Source of the DNA: Halomonas huangheensis
Lineage (GTDB): Bacteria; Pseudomonadota; Gammaproteobacteria; Pseudomonadales; Halomonadaceae
NCBI RefSeq assembly: GCF_001431725.1
Contig: NZ_CP013106.1
Location: forward strand, 4,278,001 to 4,342,000
DNA: 64,000 nt
Reading direction: 5' to 3'
The notes under the pieces were generated by a model, which saw nothing but the letters and a program-made list of their open reading frames with translations, was not told where the DNA came from and did not search any database. The position numbers were made by a program, and so were the translations under genes. Of this stretch, positions 47,484-55,178 are shown one piece after another; position 1 is the first letter of the stretch, and the number at the start of each line of letters is the position of its first letter.

Positions 47484-48152
47484 CTAGTCATCGTTTTTCT
47501 GTGAGATTACGAATGGCATGCCAATAGGAACCTTACTGAAGGTCTTGTCGATTGGAGTCGCCTTTAGGTCGCACCGCAAGGCAGACTCAAGCAAGTAGTT
47601 CAGCTCCTCGGCATCGGTCACCTCCGGCGATAGCCACTTCTCATAGGCATCGTCAGGCAGCCACATCGGCACCGATTTGCGGTGGATGTTCTCCAAAGGC
47701 TTGATTCCTGGCAGGGTGATGATCGATGCCGAATGCACGACCTCCCCCGTGACCTTGTCCGTCCATTCCTTGTAGATCCCACCGAACGCGATGCCGCGGC
47801 CATCAGCAGGCTCCAGTAGGTGAGGATGCTTCCCGTCCTGACTCTCAACGAATGCAGTGGCCGGCACGATGCAGCGTCTGCGCCTATACTCCAGCTTCTT
47901 CCCTACTTTGTCGTACCGCGTGTTCACTGAGAAGTAGTCCCGGTGCGGCTTTAGCCCCTTCTCTGTCTGTTGCAGGTAGAGCCACCAAGTCGCTGGACGG
48001 ACGACGTGGCCATCACCAGAGCCGGTGATAATGCTGATCAAGCTCCCGGGCTTGAAATTCAGTCCGTATATCAGCTCGTTGGGATCCACTGACAGGCGAT
48101 CGGCCAACTCTGCGGATCCACTCTTCTTGACCAGGACGTAGTTGGTGCACAT
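47484..48152 (-). CDS. SOS response-associated peptidase / abasic-site shield (SRAP, YedK-like)
   Basis: A 222-residue SRAP protein. After Met removal Cys2 (MCTNY) becomes the N-terminus and bonds covalently to abasic sites in single-stranded DNA in this family. The companion residues are seen in SVNTRYDKV (Asn region), VPATAFVES (Glu region) and VHSASIITLPG (His). Length matches YedK. It is divergent from umuD; a LexA box lies 9 nt before its start, so it is expected to be SOS-induced. A broken copy is at 42016-42565. Confidence 0.88.
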   Translation of the reverse strand: MCTNYVLVKKSGSAELADRLSVDPNELIYGLNFKPGSLISIITGSGDGHVVRPATWWLYLQQTEKGLKPHRDYFSVNTRYDKVGKKLEYRRRRCIVPATAFVESQDGKHPHLLEPADGRGIAFGGIYKEWTDKVTGEVVHSASIITLPGIKPLENIHRKSVPMWLPDDAYEKWLSPEVTDAEELNYLLESALRCDLKATPIDKTFSKVPIGMPFVISQKNDD

Positions 48153-48160
48153 AATTTCAC

Positions 48161-48176
48161 CTGTATATTCATCCAG
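48161..48176. promoter_or_regulatory. LexA box (SOS operator)
   Basis: CTGTATATTCATCCAG fits CTG-N10-CAG with an AT-rich core and sits in the 30 bp gap between the SRAP gene and umuD. It can control both directions. Confidence 0.82.
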
Positions 48177-48182
48177 GTTTTA

Positions 48183-48620
48183 ATGATGCCCATCACCACG
48201 GTCTCACGCAATGAGGTAGCCTCTCGCTTCTCGGCACCCTGCTTCCTGTCCCGCGTTCGCGCCGGCTTTCCGTCACCGGCTGACGACTACATGGACCGAA
48301 AGCTCGATCTCAACGAGTTCCTGATCCATCGGCCGGAGGCGACTTTCTATGCTTGGGTGCAGGGCGAGTCGATGGAAGGTGTGGGCATTTACGACGGTGA
48401 CCTACTCATCGTAGACCGTGCCGAGGAAGCGCGTGACGGGGATGTTGTACTGGCCAGCCTGAATGGCGACCTCACCTGCAAGATCCTCGACGTCGCCCGA
48501 CGCCGGCTGATCGCCGCCCATAAGGACTACCCGCCGATCGTCATTTCCGAGGGCTCAACCTTCGAAGTTGAGGGCACTGTGATCAGCTCCGTGAGGCTCT
48601 TCCGTGCTCGCGCTCGTTGA
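48183..48620 (+). CDS. umuD: UmuD-like self-cleaving SOS protein
   Basis: A 145-residue (or 144 from the second ATG) LexA-type peptidase that, after RecA-stimulated self-cleavage, partners UmuC in DNA polymerase V. The catalytic Ser63 (QGESMEG) and Lys100 (LTCKILD) are present, and the cleavage point is the Ala27-Gly28 bond (VRAGFPSP). Length and order match the family. The gene overlaps umuC by 17 nt. It follows a LexA box directly. Confidence 0.92.
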   Translation: MMPITTVSRNEVASRFSAPCFLSRVRAGFPSPADDYMDRKLDLNEFLIHRPEATFYAWVQGESMEGVGIYDGDLLIVDRAEEARDGDVVLASLNGDLTCKILDVARRRLIAAHKDYPPIVISEGSTFEVEGTVISSVRLFRARAR

Positions 48621-49857
48621 TTGCAACTCGTTCTACGCCAGCTGTGAGCAGATCTTCAGGCCAGACCTGCGCGGCAGGCCTGTTGTGGTCCTATCGAACA
48701 ACGATGGGTTCGTCGTGGCCAGGTCGAAGGAAGCCAAGGCGCTGGGCATCCCGGACCTGGAGCCGTTTCACAAGATTGAGCATTTGCTGCGTCAGCACAA
48801 CGTGACGATCTTCAGCTCAAACTACCCTCTGTATGGCGATATCTCCGACCGGGTGATGACGACTCTGCAGGCGTTCAGTGGGAGAATCGAGGTCTACAGC
48901 ATCGACGAGATGTTCCTGGATCTCTCCGGCATGCCCGGTGACTTCAGCGAGCTGGGCAGAGAGATCAAGGACAGTGTGTGGCAGAACGTCCGGATGCCCG
49001 TGGGCGTTGGAATAGCGCCGAGCAAGACATTGGCAAAAGTGGCCAACCACGCTGCAAAGAAGATCCCGAAATGCGGGGGTGTGTGCGTACTGGATGAGCC
49101 TCACAAGTGGGAATGGTTGCTGAAGAGAATGCCGGTGACCGGCGTATGGGGCATAGCGAAGCGACTGGCCAAGCGCCTCGAGGACCTGCGTATCTACTCC
49201 GCATGGGATCTGGCCACAGCCAACCCGAAGATCGTCAGACGGGCCAGCAACGTGAATCTTGAGCGGACGATCGAGGAATTGAACGGACGCCCGTGTCTCG
49301 GCCTTGAGGACGTGCCACCAGCAAAGAAACAGATCTACTGTACCCGAGGATTCGGTAAGCGATCCGACACGTTAGAGCCAATCCAGGAGGCAGTGGCTCT
49401 CTACGCTTCCAGAGCTGTCGATAAGCTCAGGGCTCAGCGCAGTCTGGTGACAACACTGCATGTGTTCCTGCACACCAGTCCATTTGAGCCCAACTTTGTA
49501 AGTGCGAGTGCCGCTGCGCAGCTTCCGTACCCAACTGACGATGTTCGCCTGGTTGCAGCCTTGGCCCGTCGCACGGTGGCCAGCCTATACCGCCCGGGTC
49601 ACCAGTACGTGAAAGCTGGGGTGGGAATGATTGAGATTCTGGACCGTCGGCACCATCAATTCGACATGCTAGAACCCGGACAGTCAGTGCAGTCTGATAA
49701 GCTGATGGCGACGTTGGATGCAATCAAGCGGAGGCATGGCAAGGGAGCCGTGTTCCTGGCAGCACAAGGCGTAAGCCAGCCGTGGTACATGCGCCAGAAG
49801 TTCAGATCTCCAGAGTACACTACGCGGTGGACAGACATTCCTTGTGTCAAAACGTAA
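48604..49857 (+). CDS. umuC: UmuC-like translesion DNA polymerase V subunit
   Basis: A 417-residue Y-family polymerase started at GTG. Metal-binding acids are in [14 protein letters not shown] and [10 protein letters not shown]; the [20 protein letters not shown] and helix-hairpin-helix ([18 protein letters not shown]) segments are normal. It copies past lesions at the price of mutation. Island-borne umuDC operons are common on conjugative elements. It forms a single transcript with umuD. Confidence 0.94.
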   Translation: MLALVDCNSFYASCEQIFRPDLRGRPVVVLSNNDGFVVARSKEAKALGIPDLEPFHKIEHLLRQHNVTIFSSNYPLYGDISDRVMTTLQAFSGRIEVYSIDEMFLDLSGMPGDFSELGREIKDSVWQNVRMPVGVGIAPSKTLAKVANHAAKKIPKCGGVCVLDEPHKWEWLLKRMPVTGVWGIAKRLAKRLEDLRIYSAWDLATANPKIVRRASNVNLERTIEELNGRPCLGLEDVPPAKKQIYCTRGFGKRSDTLEPIQEAVALYASRAVDKLRAQRSLVTTLHVFLHTSPFEPNFVSASAAAQLPYPTDDVRLVAALARRTVASLYRPGHQYVKAGVGMIEILDRRHHQFDMLEPGQSVQSDKLMATLDAIKRRHGKGAVFLAAQGVSQPWYMRQKFRSPEYTTRWTDIPCVKT

Positions 49858-49882
49858 CAGGACTTCCATTATAAGAGTTTAT

Positions 49883-50614
49883 TTAAATGCTCCCATTAAC
49901 GCACAATTCATTCGGCTTCAATGGCACCTGAACATGGCAAGAACTGTCAAATTTATCATATATAACATCCTGAAATAGCAAAACATCTATATGTTTTTCC
50001 TCGTCGGCAAAAATGCTACCCATGGCTGGATAACCCCCCTGCAACAAAAGAGTTAACGTAATTAATATAACTGCTCTAACCAAAAATGCGTTAGCCATCT
50101 TTACACATGTAACCTTGTCATTCACCGACTTTCTATTAAACCTTGAAGAAACCAGCAATTTTATCAAGAGATATTTTTTTGGATCAGTTTCACTGGACAT
50201 GCTCACCAACTCTTCAATATCCACACGAGAAGAAGGTACAACGTTTAATGCTCGCAAGGCCCATAGCCCGCTAAAAAATAAACAAGAAAACGACAAGACT
50301 ATTAGGCCGAAGTAAATGAAAAGAATATATTTACTATATATTCTTTCCATGGAAAATGTTGCCAAAGAAGCAAGGAGAGGTGCGAAAGCACCTACGACTG
50401 CTAAGTATACCCCTGCTTTTGTTTCCGCCGTTGACCGACGGTTGTTTTCTTGGTCATGAATCCTCCTTGCCTCATCAATATAAACATCGACCTCACTTCC
50501 CCAATCGTTATCTTTCACCTTTTCAATGTCTGCTTTTGTTTTGGATTCAATACGAGAAATCTCATCCTTGGATGGTTTCTCAAGCATAGGCCACATGATT
50601 TTAAGCAGATCCAT
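49883..50614 (-). CDS. Multi-pass membrane protein in the graspetide operon
   Basis: A 243-residue protein with a charged N-terminal ~65 residues, then three hydrophobic segments (AGVYLAVVGAFAPLLASLA; YILFIYFGLIVLSFSCLFF; AFLVRAVILITLTLLLQGG) and a periplasmic-looking tail with two Cys. The TAETKAG entry to the first segment resembles small SLATT-like effector membrane proteins, a weak resemblance. Its ATG overlaps the ligase stop (TGATG), so it is translationally coupled to the ligase. Export of the modified peptide or immunity are possible jobs. The gene is AT-rich like the rest of the operon. Confidence 0.7.
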   Translation of the reverse strand: MDLLKIMWPMLEKPSKDEISRIESKTKADIEKVKDNDWGSEVDVYIDEARRIHDQENNRRSTAETKAGVYLAVVGAFAPLLASLATFSMERIYSKYILFIYFGLIVLSFSCLFFSGLWALRALNVVPSSRVDIEELVSMSSETDPKKYLLIKLLVSSRFNRKSVNDKVTCVKMANAFLVRAVILITLTLLLQGGYPAMGSIFADEEKHIDVLLFQDVIYDKFDSSCHVQVPLKPNELCVNGSI

Positions 50615-51564
50615 CAACTCAACTCTCCTACTAGCTCATCGACGATAGCACTGGCAATTGGAAGCCCTGTTCTATTTTCAATCCATGCCCACTGTCCATT
50701 TGGGTTTATTTCAAGGAACCAATACCTGTCATCGAGATCTTTTACCATATCAATTGCACCAAATTTGAGCCCTAGCTTTCTGACTATATCTTTGCATTTT
50801 TGTTCTATGCTCACAGGCAAAATGATAGGCTCGTGCAATAAATCTGGAACTTCTCCTCGACGCCAATCCACCACAGTTACAGTGTTGTCTTGAGAGTGGA
50901 TTGCCACAGGAAAAACCTTGCTGCCCACCACAATGATGCGTATATCATAGGCCTTTTTTATTTCATGCTGAACTATTATTGGAGCAAAAGACAAATCAAT
51001 CTCATCTACCGAATCAAGAGCAGGAAGCGAAGTCGTAAAAATAATCTTCTCATTCTTATCCTCAATCAGAGCTTGGCGCAAAGGTTTTCCAATCACTGAG
51101 CGAAGAGCAGCAATACTTTTGAAAGAATTTATATCATTGGTGATCGAGGTTTCAGGGATAAGAAAGCCAATATCTTTTGCCAAGAAAAGCTGCCTGGGCT
51201 TATCTTCAGAAAGTAGAATATTAGCGGGCGAATTCAACCACATTTTATCGAGACGACTGTAAAGGCTTTTTAGGAATGATGCCCATTCAGATTCAGCATA
51301 ATTGAGATGTCCGCGTTCTTCTAGATCCTGTTTAACTTCCGGCTTGCCAGGGCGACGAAAATACGCTGCTCTAACATCGCCCCCAGACAAAATATTCTCA
51401 CCATCGTATATCTTCCAGTCATCCCTAGAATGAATGCCCATTTCGACACGATATTGGGGCAATGACTCTGTATTAAGACGATAATACTTGAGGCCGCGCC
51501 TTTGTAATTCAAGGACTACATAGTCCATAGTTATATCACGCTCATTCGTAACTAGAAGTATCAT
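50614..51564 (-). CDS. ATP-grasp peptide ligase, MvdD/graspetide family
   Basis: A 316-residue ATP-grasp enzyme. The N-terminus ILLVTNERDITMDYVVLEL and the region RAAYFRRPGKPE are typical of the MvdC/MvdD group, which joins Thr/Ser/Lys side chains to Asp/Glu side chains of a precursor peptide. The C-terminal metal-binding motif FLEINPNGQWAW is intact, and AIDMV and the Arg in YDIRIIVVG fit the nucleotide site. The peptide gene lies 41 nt upstream on the same strand, and GAGGG precedes the ATG. The precursor context supports macrocycle (ester) formation rather than an unrelated glutathione-synthase-like task. Confidence 0.88.
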   Translation of the reverse strand: MILLVTNERDITMDYVVLELQRRGLKYYRLNTESLPQYRVEMGIHSRDDWKIYDGENILSGGDVRAAYFRRPGKPEVKQDLEERGHLNYAESEWASFLKSLYSRLDKMWLNSPANILLSEDKPRQLFLAKDIGFLIPETSITNDINSFKSIAALRSVIGKPLRQALIEDKNEKIIFTTSLPALDSVDEIDLSFAPIIVQHEIKKAYDIRIIVVGSKVFPVAIHSQDNTVTVVDWRRGEVPDLLHEPIILPVSIEQKCKDIVRKLGLKFGAIDMVKDLDDRYWFLEINPNGQWAWIENRTGLPIASAIVDELVGELS

Positions 51565-51605
51565 GCCCCGCCCTCAAATTTAATAATCATGACCATTGCT
51601 CACAA

Positions 51606-52094
51606 TTAAAAACCATCTTCATCGTCTCTTTCCTCATCCACTTTTGTTTTTGTAAGCAACTCTATCAACGGATCTACAAATGGAAATTCATCGTCGCTTT
51701 CTGCATCGACTTCAGTTTTAGTCGATAGCTCATTGAGTTTTACTGAGCACTTGATTTTTTTACCATCACCGGCAGCCATTCTAGTCGACAATGGTACGAC
51801 GTCGCCATATAAAAAATCAGAATCATCCCTCTCACTTTGAACGTCCGTCTTAGTTATCAGCTCATGATGAAAAAAAGGTGACTCATCGTCTTGCTCATTA
51901 TAATTATTTGTCTTTGTAATCATTTCAGACGGCATGCCGTGACTAAGTATTACTGGAACTTCTTTCCCATCGCAGTTAACGACCCAAACATTTTTTTCTT
52001 TAGAAAAACCACCAGGCATACTTTGGCCCGCACTTCTAGGAACGGCATAACGAGTAAGTAAAGGCTGATGCTGAGCAGACGATTTCTGTGACAT
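51606..52094 (-). CDS. Graspetide precursor peptide with four repeated cores
   Basis: A 162-residue acidic peptide. Near the N-terminus PLLTRYAVP (residues 11-19) resembles the PFFARFL leader motif recognised by MvdD-type ligases. Four repeats of the form E-[LM]-x-T-K-T-x4-E-x-D-D follow at T60/T62/E67/D69/D70, T81/T83/E88/D90/D91, T125/T127/E132/D134/D135 and T148/T150/E155/D157/D158: hydroxyl donors and acidic acceptors at identical spacing. A degenerate fifth unit may lie at residues 101-110 (PLSTRM), exactly where the 21-23 residue period predicts one. The start at 52094 follows AAGGAGAGG. Ester bonds are inferred from the family. Confidence 0.85.
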   Translation of the reverse strand: MSQKSSAQHQPLLTRYAVPRSAGQSMPGGFSKEKNVWVVNCDGKEVPVILSHGMPSEMITKTNNYNEQDDESPFFHHELITKTDVQSERDDSDFLYGDVVPLSTRMAAGDGKKIKCSVKLNELSTKTEVDAESDDEFPFVDPLIELLTKTKVDEERDDEDGF

Positions 52095-52282
52095 TTTTAA
52101 TACCTCTCCTTTTAGTTTCGTTTCTAACCCTAAAGGCAATTTGCAAACAAGTGGAAGCCACAAACCCCAAACTGAACAACTCATATTGGTCGGAAAACTC
52201 CCCGAGACAAGATCGAGAGGCCATCAAGAATCAGATAACAGCGCTCGAGAGACCGACTGCCCAACGATCACTGAGAGTCGGG
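52095..52282. promoter_or_regulatory. Putative promoter region of the graspetide operon
   Basis: 188 bp between the precursor start and the convergent end of the frameshifted zinc-ribbon/DUF2569 gene. No other gene fits here. I could not name a clear -35/-10 pair. Confidence 0.35.
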
Positions 52283-52931
52283 TCATACAGGCTTCCAGTA
52301 GGTGTTGGCCACACGCTTCGACTTCTTGAAGTAGAGAGTCCAGATTGTGGTCCAGAATGCGCTACCAAGGGCCGCTGGAATGATCTCTTCAAAGACACGA
52401 CCCTCGGGAAGGGCAAAGTGCATGACAATCCCTCCTCCGATAAGCGCTACAGGTCCTGCAACCCACATCATCATAATGGCATCGCCCTTGGTCGTTTGAA
52501 GTTCGCTCGTGCTCAGGATATAAGCCAATCGGAACATGACAAAGACATTCACAACGACGATGCCATACATCGCGTTCCTATATGTCTCCCAGTTGTAGAA
52601 CCCTGAAAAATCTGAGTTGCTTTCAAGACCAAGAACCGCTGTCAAAGTTACAAGGAAGCCCAGTATGGGGGCAACAATGCAGAAGAAAATGATATAGAAC
52701 TTTAGCCAACCACCCACCCCCTTCAGCTCTCTTGCTTGTCAACTCCGAAGCCTGTCTCTGCGGTGCTGAAATAGGCGACGATTCAAGCTCTTCATCAGTG
52801 CTAGATTCTCCCGGTGTCCATGTGGCTTCAACGGCCTTGGTTGCAGATTCACTTTTGATAGCAGTCCCGCAGTTGTAGCAGAACCGGTCTCTGCTGGCAT
52901 CAACCTCCACACCACATTCACGACAATACAT
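52283..52931 (-). pseudogene. Zinc-ribbon/DUF2569 membrane protein split by a frameshift
   Basis: The upstream frame (from 52931) encodes a zinc ribbon with C3, C6, C18 and C21 (MYCRECGVEV...CYNCG) and a linker ending AEGGGWLAKVLYHF. The downstream frame (52717-52283, GTG start) encodes a DUF2569-like protein with four membrane segments beginning GGWLKFYIIFF. The same bases give GGWL in both frames, so one gene has lost or gained a base at the G run near 52715. Zinc-ribbon plus DUF2569 in one chain is a common layout. It may be a dead gene or a sequencing error; programmed slippage is less likely. Confidence 0.65.
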
Positions 52932-53159
52932 TGTTATGTCCCCCAGAGTTCCCTGCTGTGAGAGCGGCTACCAGGTTCCGCCATGACAACGCCCCTACCT
53001 CAACCCTAGCCCCATCCGACCCATCCGTCAGGCATCGGCCGAGACCGGAGGTCTATTGGCAGCGTCGGTGCCTGAGTAGGAGGTCACGTTACACGACTCG
53101 ATGGAATGAGTTTGCATTGGTAAACTGTTCATGAACATAGGATTCAAGGAGTGATATCC

Positions 53160-53450
53160 ATGGAACAAATGCAATGCCCTCACTGCATGGGAGCAGTGCC
53201 CCGTGGAGCAAAGGTCTGCACCGGCTGTGGAGCGGAGATCTCTTACGGTACCCCAAAGGGGGCGATTGCACTGGCCATCTTGCTACCGATCTTTATTGCC
53301 ACCAAAGCAGCAGCGTATGCTCATGCGCAATGGCAAATCGGCCTCCCCGTTCAGATTGGGACTTTTGTGATACTGCTTTGTGCTGGACTCTATCTTTGCA
53401 GGAGAGTCTATGCAAATCGGGTGAACTTTAAACGCCGGTACTACCAGTAG
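53160..53450 (+). CDS. Small zinc-ribbon membrane protein
   Basis: A 96-residue protein. The N-terminus has two Cys pairs (CPHCMGAVPRGAKVCTGCG), a zinc ribbon, followed by two membrane segments (GAIALAILLPIFIATKAAAY and IGTFVILLCAGLYLCRRV). The ATG at 53160 has AAGGAG 8 nt upstream. Such proteins are frequent and of unknown role. It resembles in plan the neighbouring zinc-ribbon/DUF2569 gene. Confidence 0.65.
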   Translation: MEQMQCPHCMGAVPRGAKVCTGCGAEISYGTPKGAIALAILLPIFIATKAAAYAHAQWQIGLPVQIGTFVILLCAGLYLCRRVYANRVNFKRRYYQ

Positions 53451-53640
53451 GGACTCGTTCGATTAAGGCCGGGTCATCTATGCCTGGGCGGTTGACCCGC
53501 GTGATGACCAGCCAGTGTGTGATCGCATCAGTCTGGATGTGTCGAACGACATGTCGATTTCGACAGCGAAGAGGAGTGCCAATGTACCCATGGGGGCAGC
53601 TGGCCACTTCGTCTACGTTCAAGGACAGGACATCATTAAC

Positions 53641-53823
53641 ATGGCCAAGAAAATAGAGAGCCCCTGTATAGCCTCCTGCCGTCTGCAAGGCGGGCTATGC
53701 GTCGACTGTGGGCGCTCGGTGGAAGAGATACGCCGCTGGAAAGCCATGAAGCACCCCGAAAAAATGGCAACGGTGAAGCGGGCTGAACAACGGCGCAAGA
53801 AAGTCAACTCTGACGAATACTAG
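53641..53823 (+). CDS. DUF1289 family protein
   Basis: A 60-residue protein with the family Cys pattern SPCIASCRLQGGLCVDCGRSVEEIRRW (in part), four Cys that probably bind Fe-S or zinc. Length is normal for the family when started at the ATG at 53641; a longer frame from 53515 adds unrelated residues. Function of DUF1289 is unknown. Confidence 0.78.
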   Translation: MAKKIESPCIASCRLQGGLCVDCGRSVEEIRRWKAMKHPEKMATVKRAEQRRKKVNSDEY

Positions 53824-53842
53824 TCGCGAGGCAATAATCTCT

Positions 53843-53880
53843 TATACACTTGAAACGACCTCTACCGCTCCAAGTGTATA
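53843..53880. terminator. 10 bp perfect inverted repeat between convergent genes
   Basis: TATACACTTG and CAAGTGTATA flank an 18 nt loop between the DUF1289 gene and the convergent 372-residue protein gene. It can end transcripts from both sides, though no long T run follows. Confidence 0.5.
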
Positions 53881-53896
53881 GTGCAAAGAAAAACCT

Positions 53897-55015
53897 CTAG
53901 TCGCAAGATTTTAACAGAGATTCTTTCATTTCGGCCCGCTCTTCTTCGCTTGCAGAAATGTATTTCTTTATCACTTCAGGGTCGGTTGTAAATATTTCTC
54001 TATAAGCTTTGTGAAACAAAGGAAGCTTAGACGACTCATAAGCCAAAGAAACATCCTCTACTTCAAACTCTTCCAGCGCCTGGCCATCCTGGTCAACCAT
54101 ATCCTCCAGATATACTTCGGCATTCGCACCTGTCTTAACGCCCTGCGCTCTAAACTCCAAAATATCACTTGGCCAAACAGTGCCAGAGAACAGAGCGTCA
54201 AACTTGTTCTTCTCAATAATCCAGCCCTGATAGCCTCTCACAGGATAGTAGACTTCCTCACCTCTTTCTAAGAACATCAGGAAAGTCTTCATCTCTATTC
54301 GTGTTCGTTTATAGCCCCAGGGCTGATGTCTGATGATAAGATATTTAGTGGCTTCTTCTGTTTGAAACTCGATAATAAATCCTGCATGCACCCTAGACTT
54401 CGCCCAGCTGCTTTCACCTTCATCCTCTAGAGGCTGATATCCATCTTCCATCACGAAATGAACATGAACTCTATCAGTGGAATCTTTTTCCTTAAGGATT
54501 TCTTGGACCAGTTGAAACTGTGATCGGTCATAATTTCTATCAGAAAATATCTGATCGCTTACTCCATTCAGCCATTCTTCCTTCACACCAAACTTATCAG
54601 AAAGATGAGAAATCATCTCTGGAGTCACTTTTTCTAAAAGTGACTGCGGATCTTTTAAGACCGACGCATTTATACCGAAGGGTGATAGCATTATTGCAAC
54701 TTGCGAAGGTGAAAGCTTATTCCTTGCAAATACATCATAGATCCGGCTTTCCATCAAACTGGCCTGCTGAACCATCTCGTGGCTCCCACCGGTCATCAAC
54801 CCTTTTAACATCATTGCAATGAATTGCTGAGAAGACACGCCATAATGTTTCGCCTGATCGTCAACGAACTTCCTGACGGCTGGCTCCAACCTTAATGTAG
54901 TGTTAGCCCTACTCCCATCGTCGTCTTCTGCTGGGGTTATTGAAGAAGAGGGAGACGGGGCCGAGTTGGCGAGGTTGCTAAGCAATCTCAGTACAGAGAA
55001 TTTTCGCGATGACAT
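53897..55015 (-). CDS. Island protein with ribbon-helix-helix-like N-terminal region
   Basis: A 372-residue protein of unknown function. Residues ~38-75 (TTLRLEPAVRKFVDDQAKHYGVSSQQFIAMMLKGLM in part) look like a ribbon-helix-helix DNA-binding unit, followed by a helical region (NKLSPSQVAIMLSPFGINASVL...MISHLSDKFGVKEEWLNG) reminiscent of a Cro/phage-type helix-turn-helix. The C-terminal half (HVHFVMEDGYQPLEDE...) is mixed alpha/beta. The start at 55015 follows GGAG. An 18 bp palindrome 55 nt upstream could be its own operator. It may be a transcription factor of the element. Confidence 0.6.
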   Translation of the reverse strand: MSSRKFSVLRLLSNLANSAPSPSSSITPAEDDDGSRANTTLRLEPAVRKFVDDQAKHYGVSSQQFIAMMLKGLMTGGSHEMVQQASLMESRIYDVFARNKLSPSQVAIMLSPFGINASVLKDPQSLLEKVTPEMISHLSDKFGVKEEWLNGVSDQIFSDRNYDRSQFQLVQEILKEKDSTDRVHVHFVMEDGYQPLEDEGESSWAKSRVHAGFIIEFQTEEATKYLIIRHQPWGYKRTRIEMKTFLMFLERGEEVYYPVRGYQGWIIEKNKFDALFSGTVWPSDILEFRAQGVKTGANAEVYLEDMVDQDGQALEEFEVEDVSLAYESSKLPLFHKAYREIFTTDPEVIKKYISASEEERAEMKESLLKSCD

Positions 55016-55069
55016 AGTAGACTCCATTTGATGTATCGATAATGACAACATACATTGCCAAAACCATAG

Positions 55070-55087
55070 TGGCAACACGTGTTGCCA
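55070..55087. promoter_or_regulatory. Perfect 18 bp palindrome (operator candidate)
   Basis: TGGCAACACGTGTTGCCA followed by a T run, located upstream of the leftward gene that starts at 55015. Half-site pieces (TTGCCA) are repeated nearby. It fits an operator for a dimeric repressor; on the plus strand it also looks like a terminator, but no rightward gene ends here. Confidence 0.6.
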
Positions 55088-55154
55088 TTTTTTCCCGACC
55101 CTTCCATGAGTCTACTAAAATCCACCAACCACCCGCATCAGAACCAGATGAGAA

Positions 55155-55172
55155 CCCCCTCCGAAGAGGGGG
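55155..55172 (-). terminator. Hairpin after the helicase gene
   Basis: CCCCCTC and GAGGGGG with a 4 nt loop, just past the helicase stop. On the minus strand it is followed by TTCTC, so the T run is short. Confidence 0.6.
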
Positions 55173-55178
55173 TAAGGT

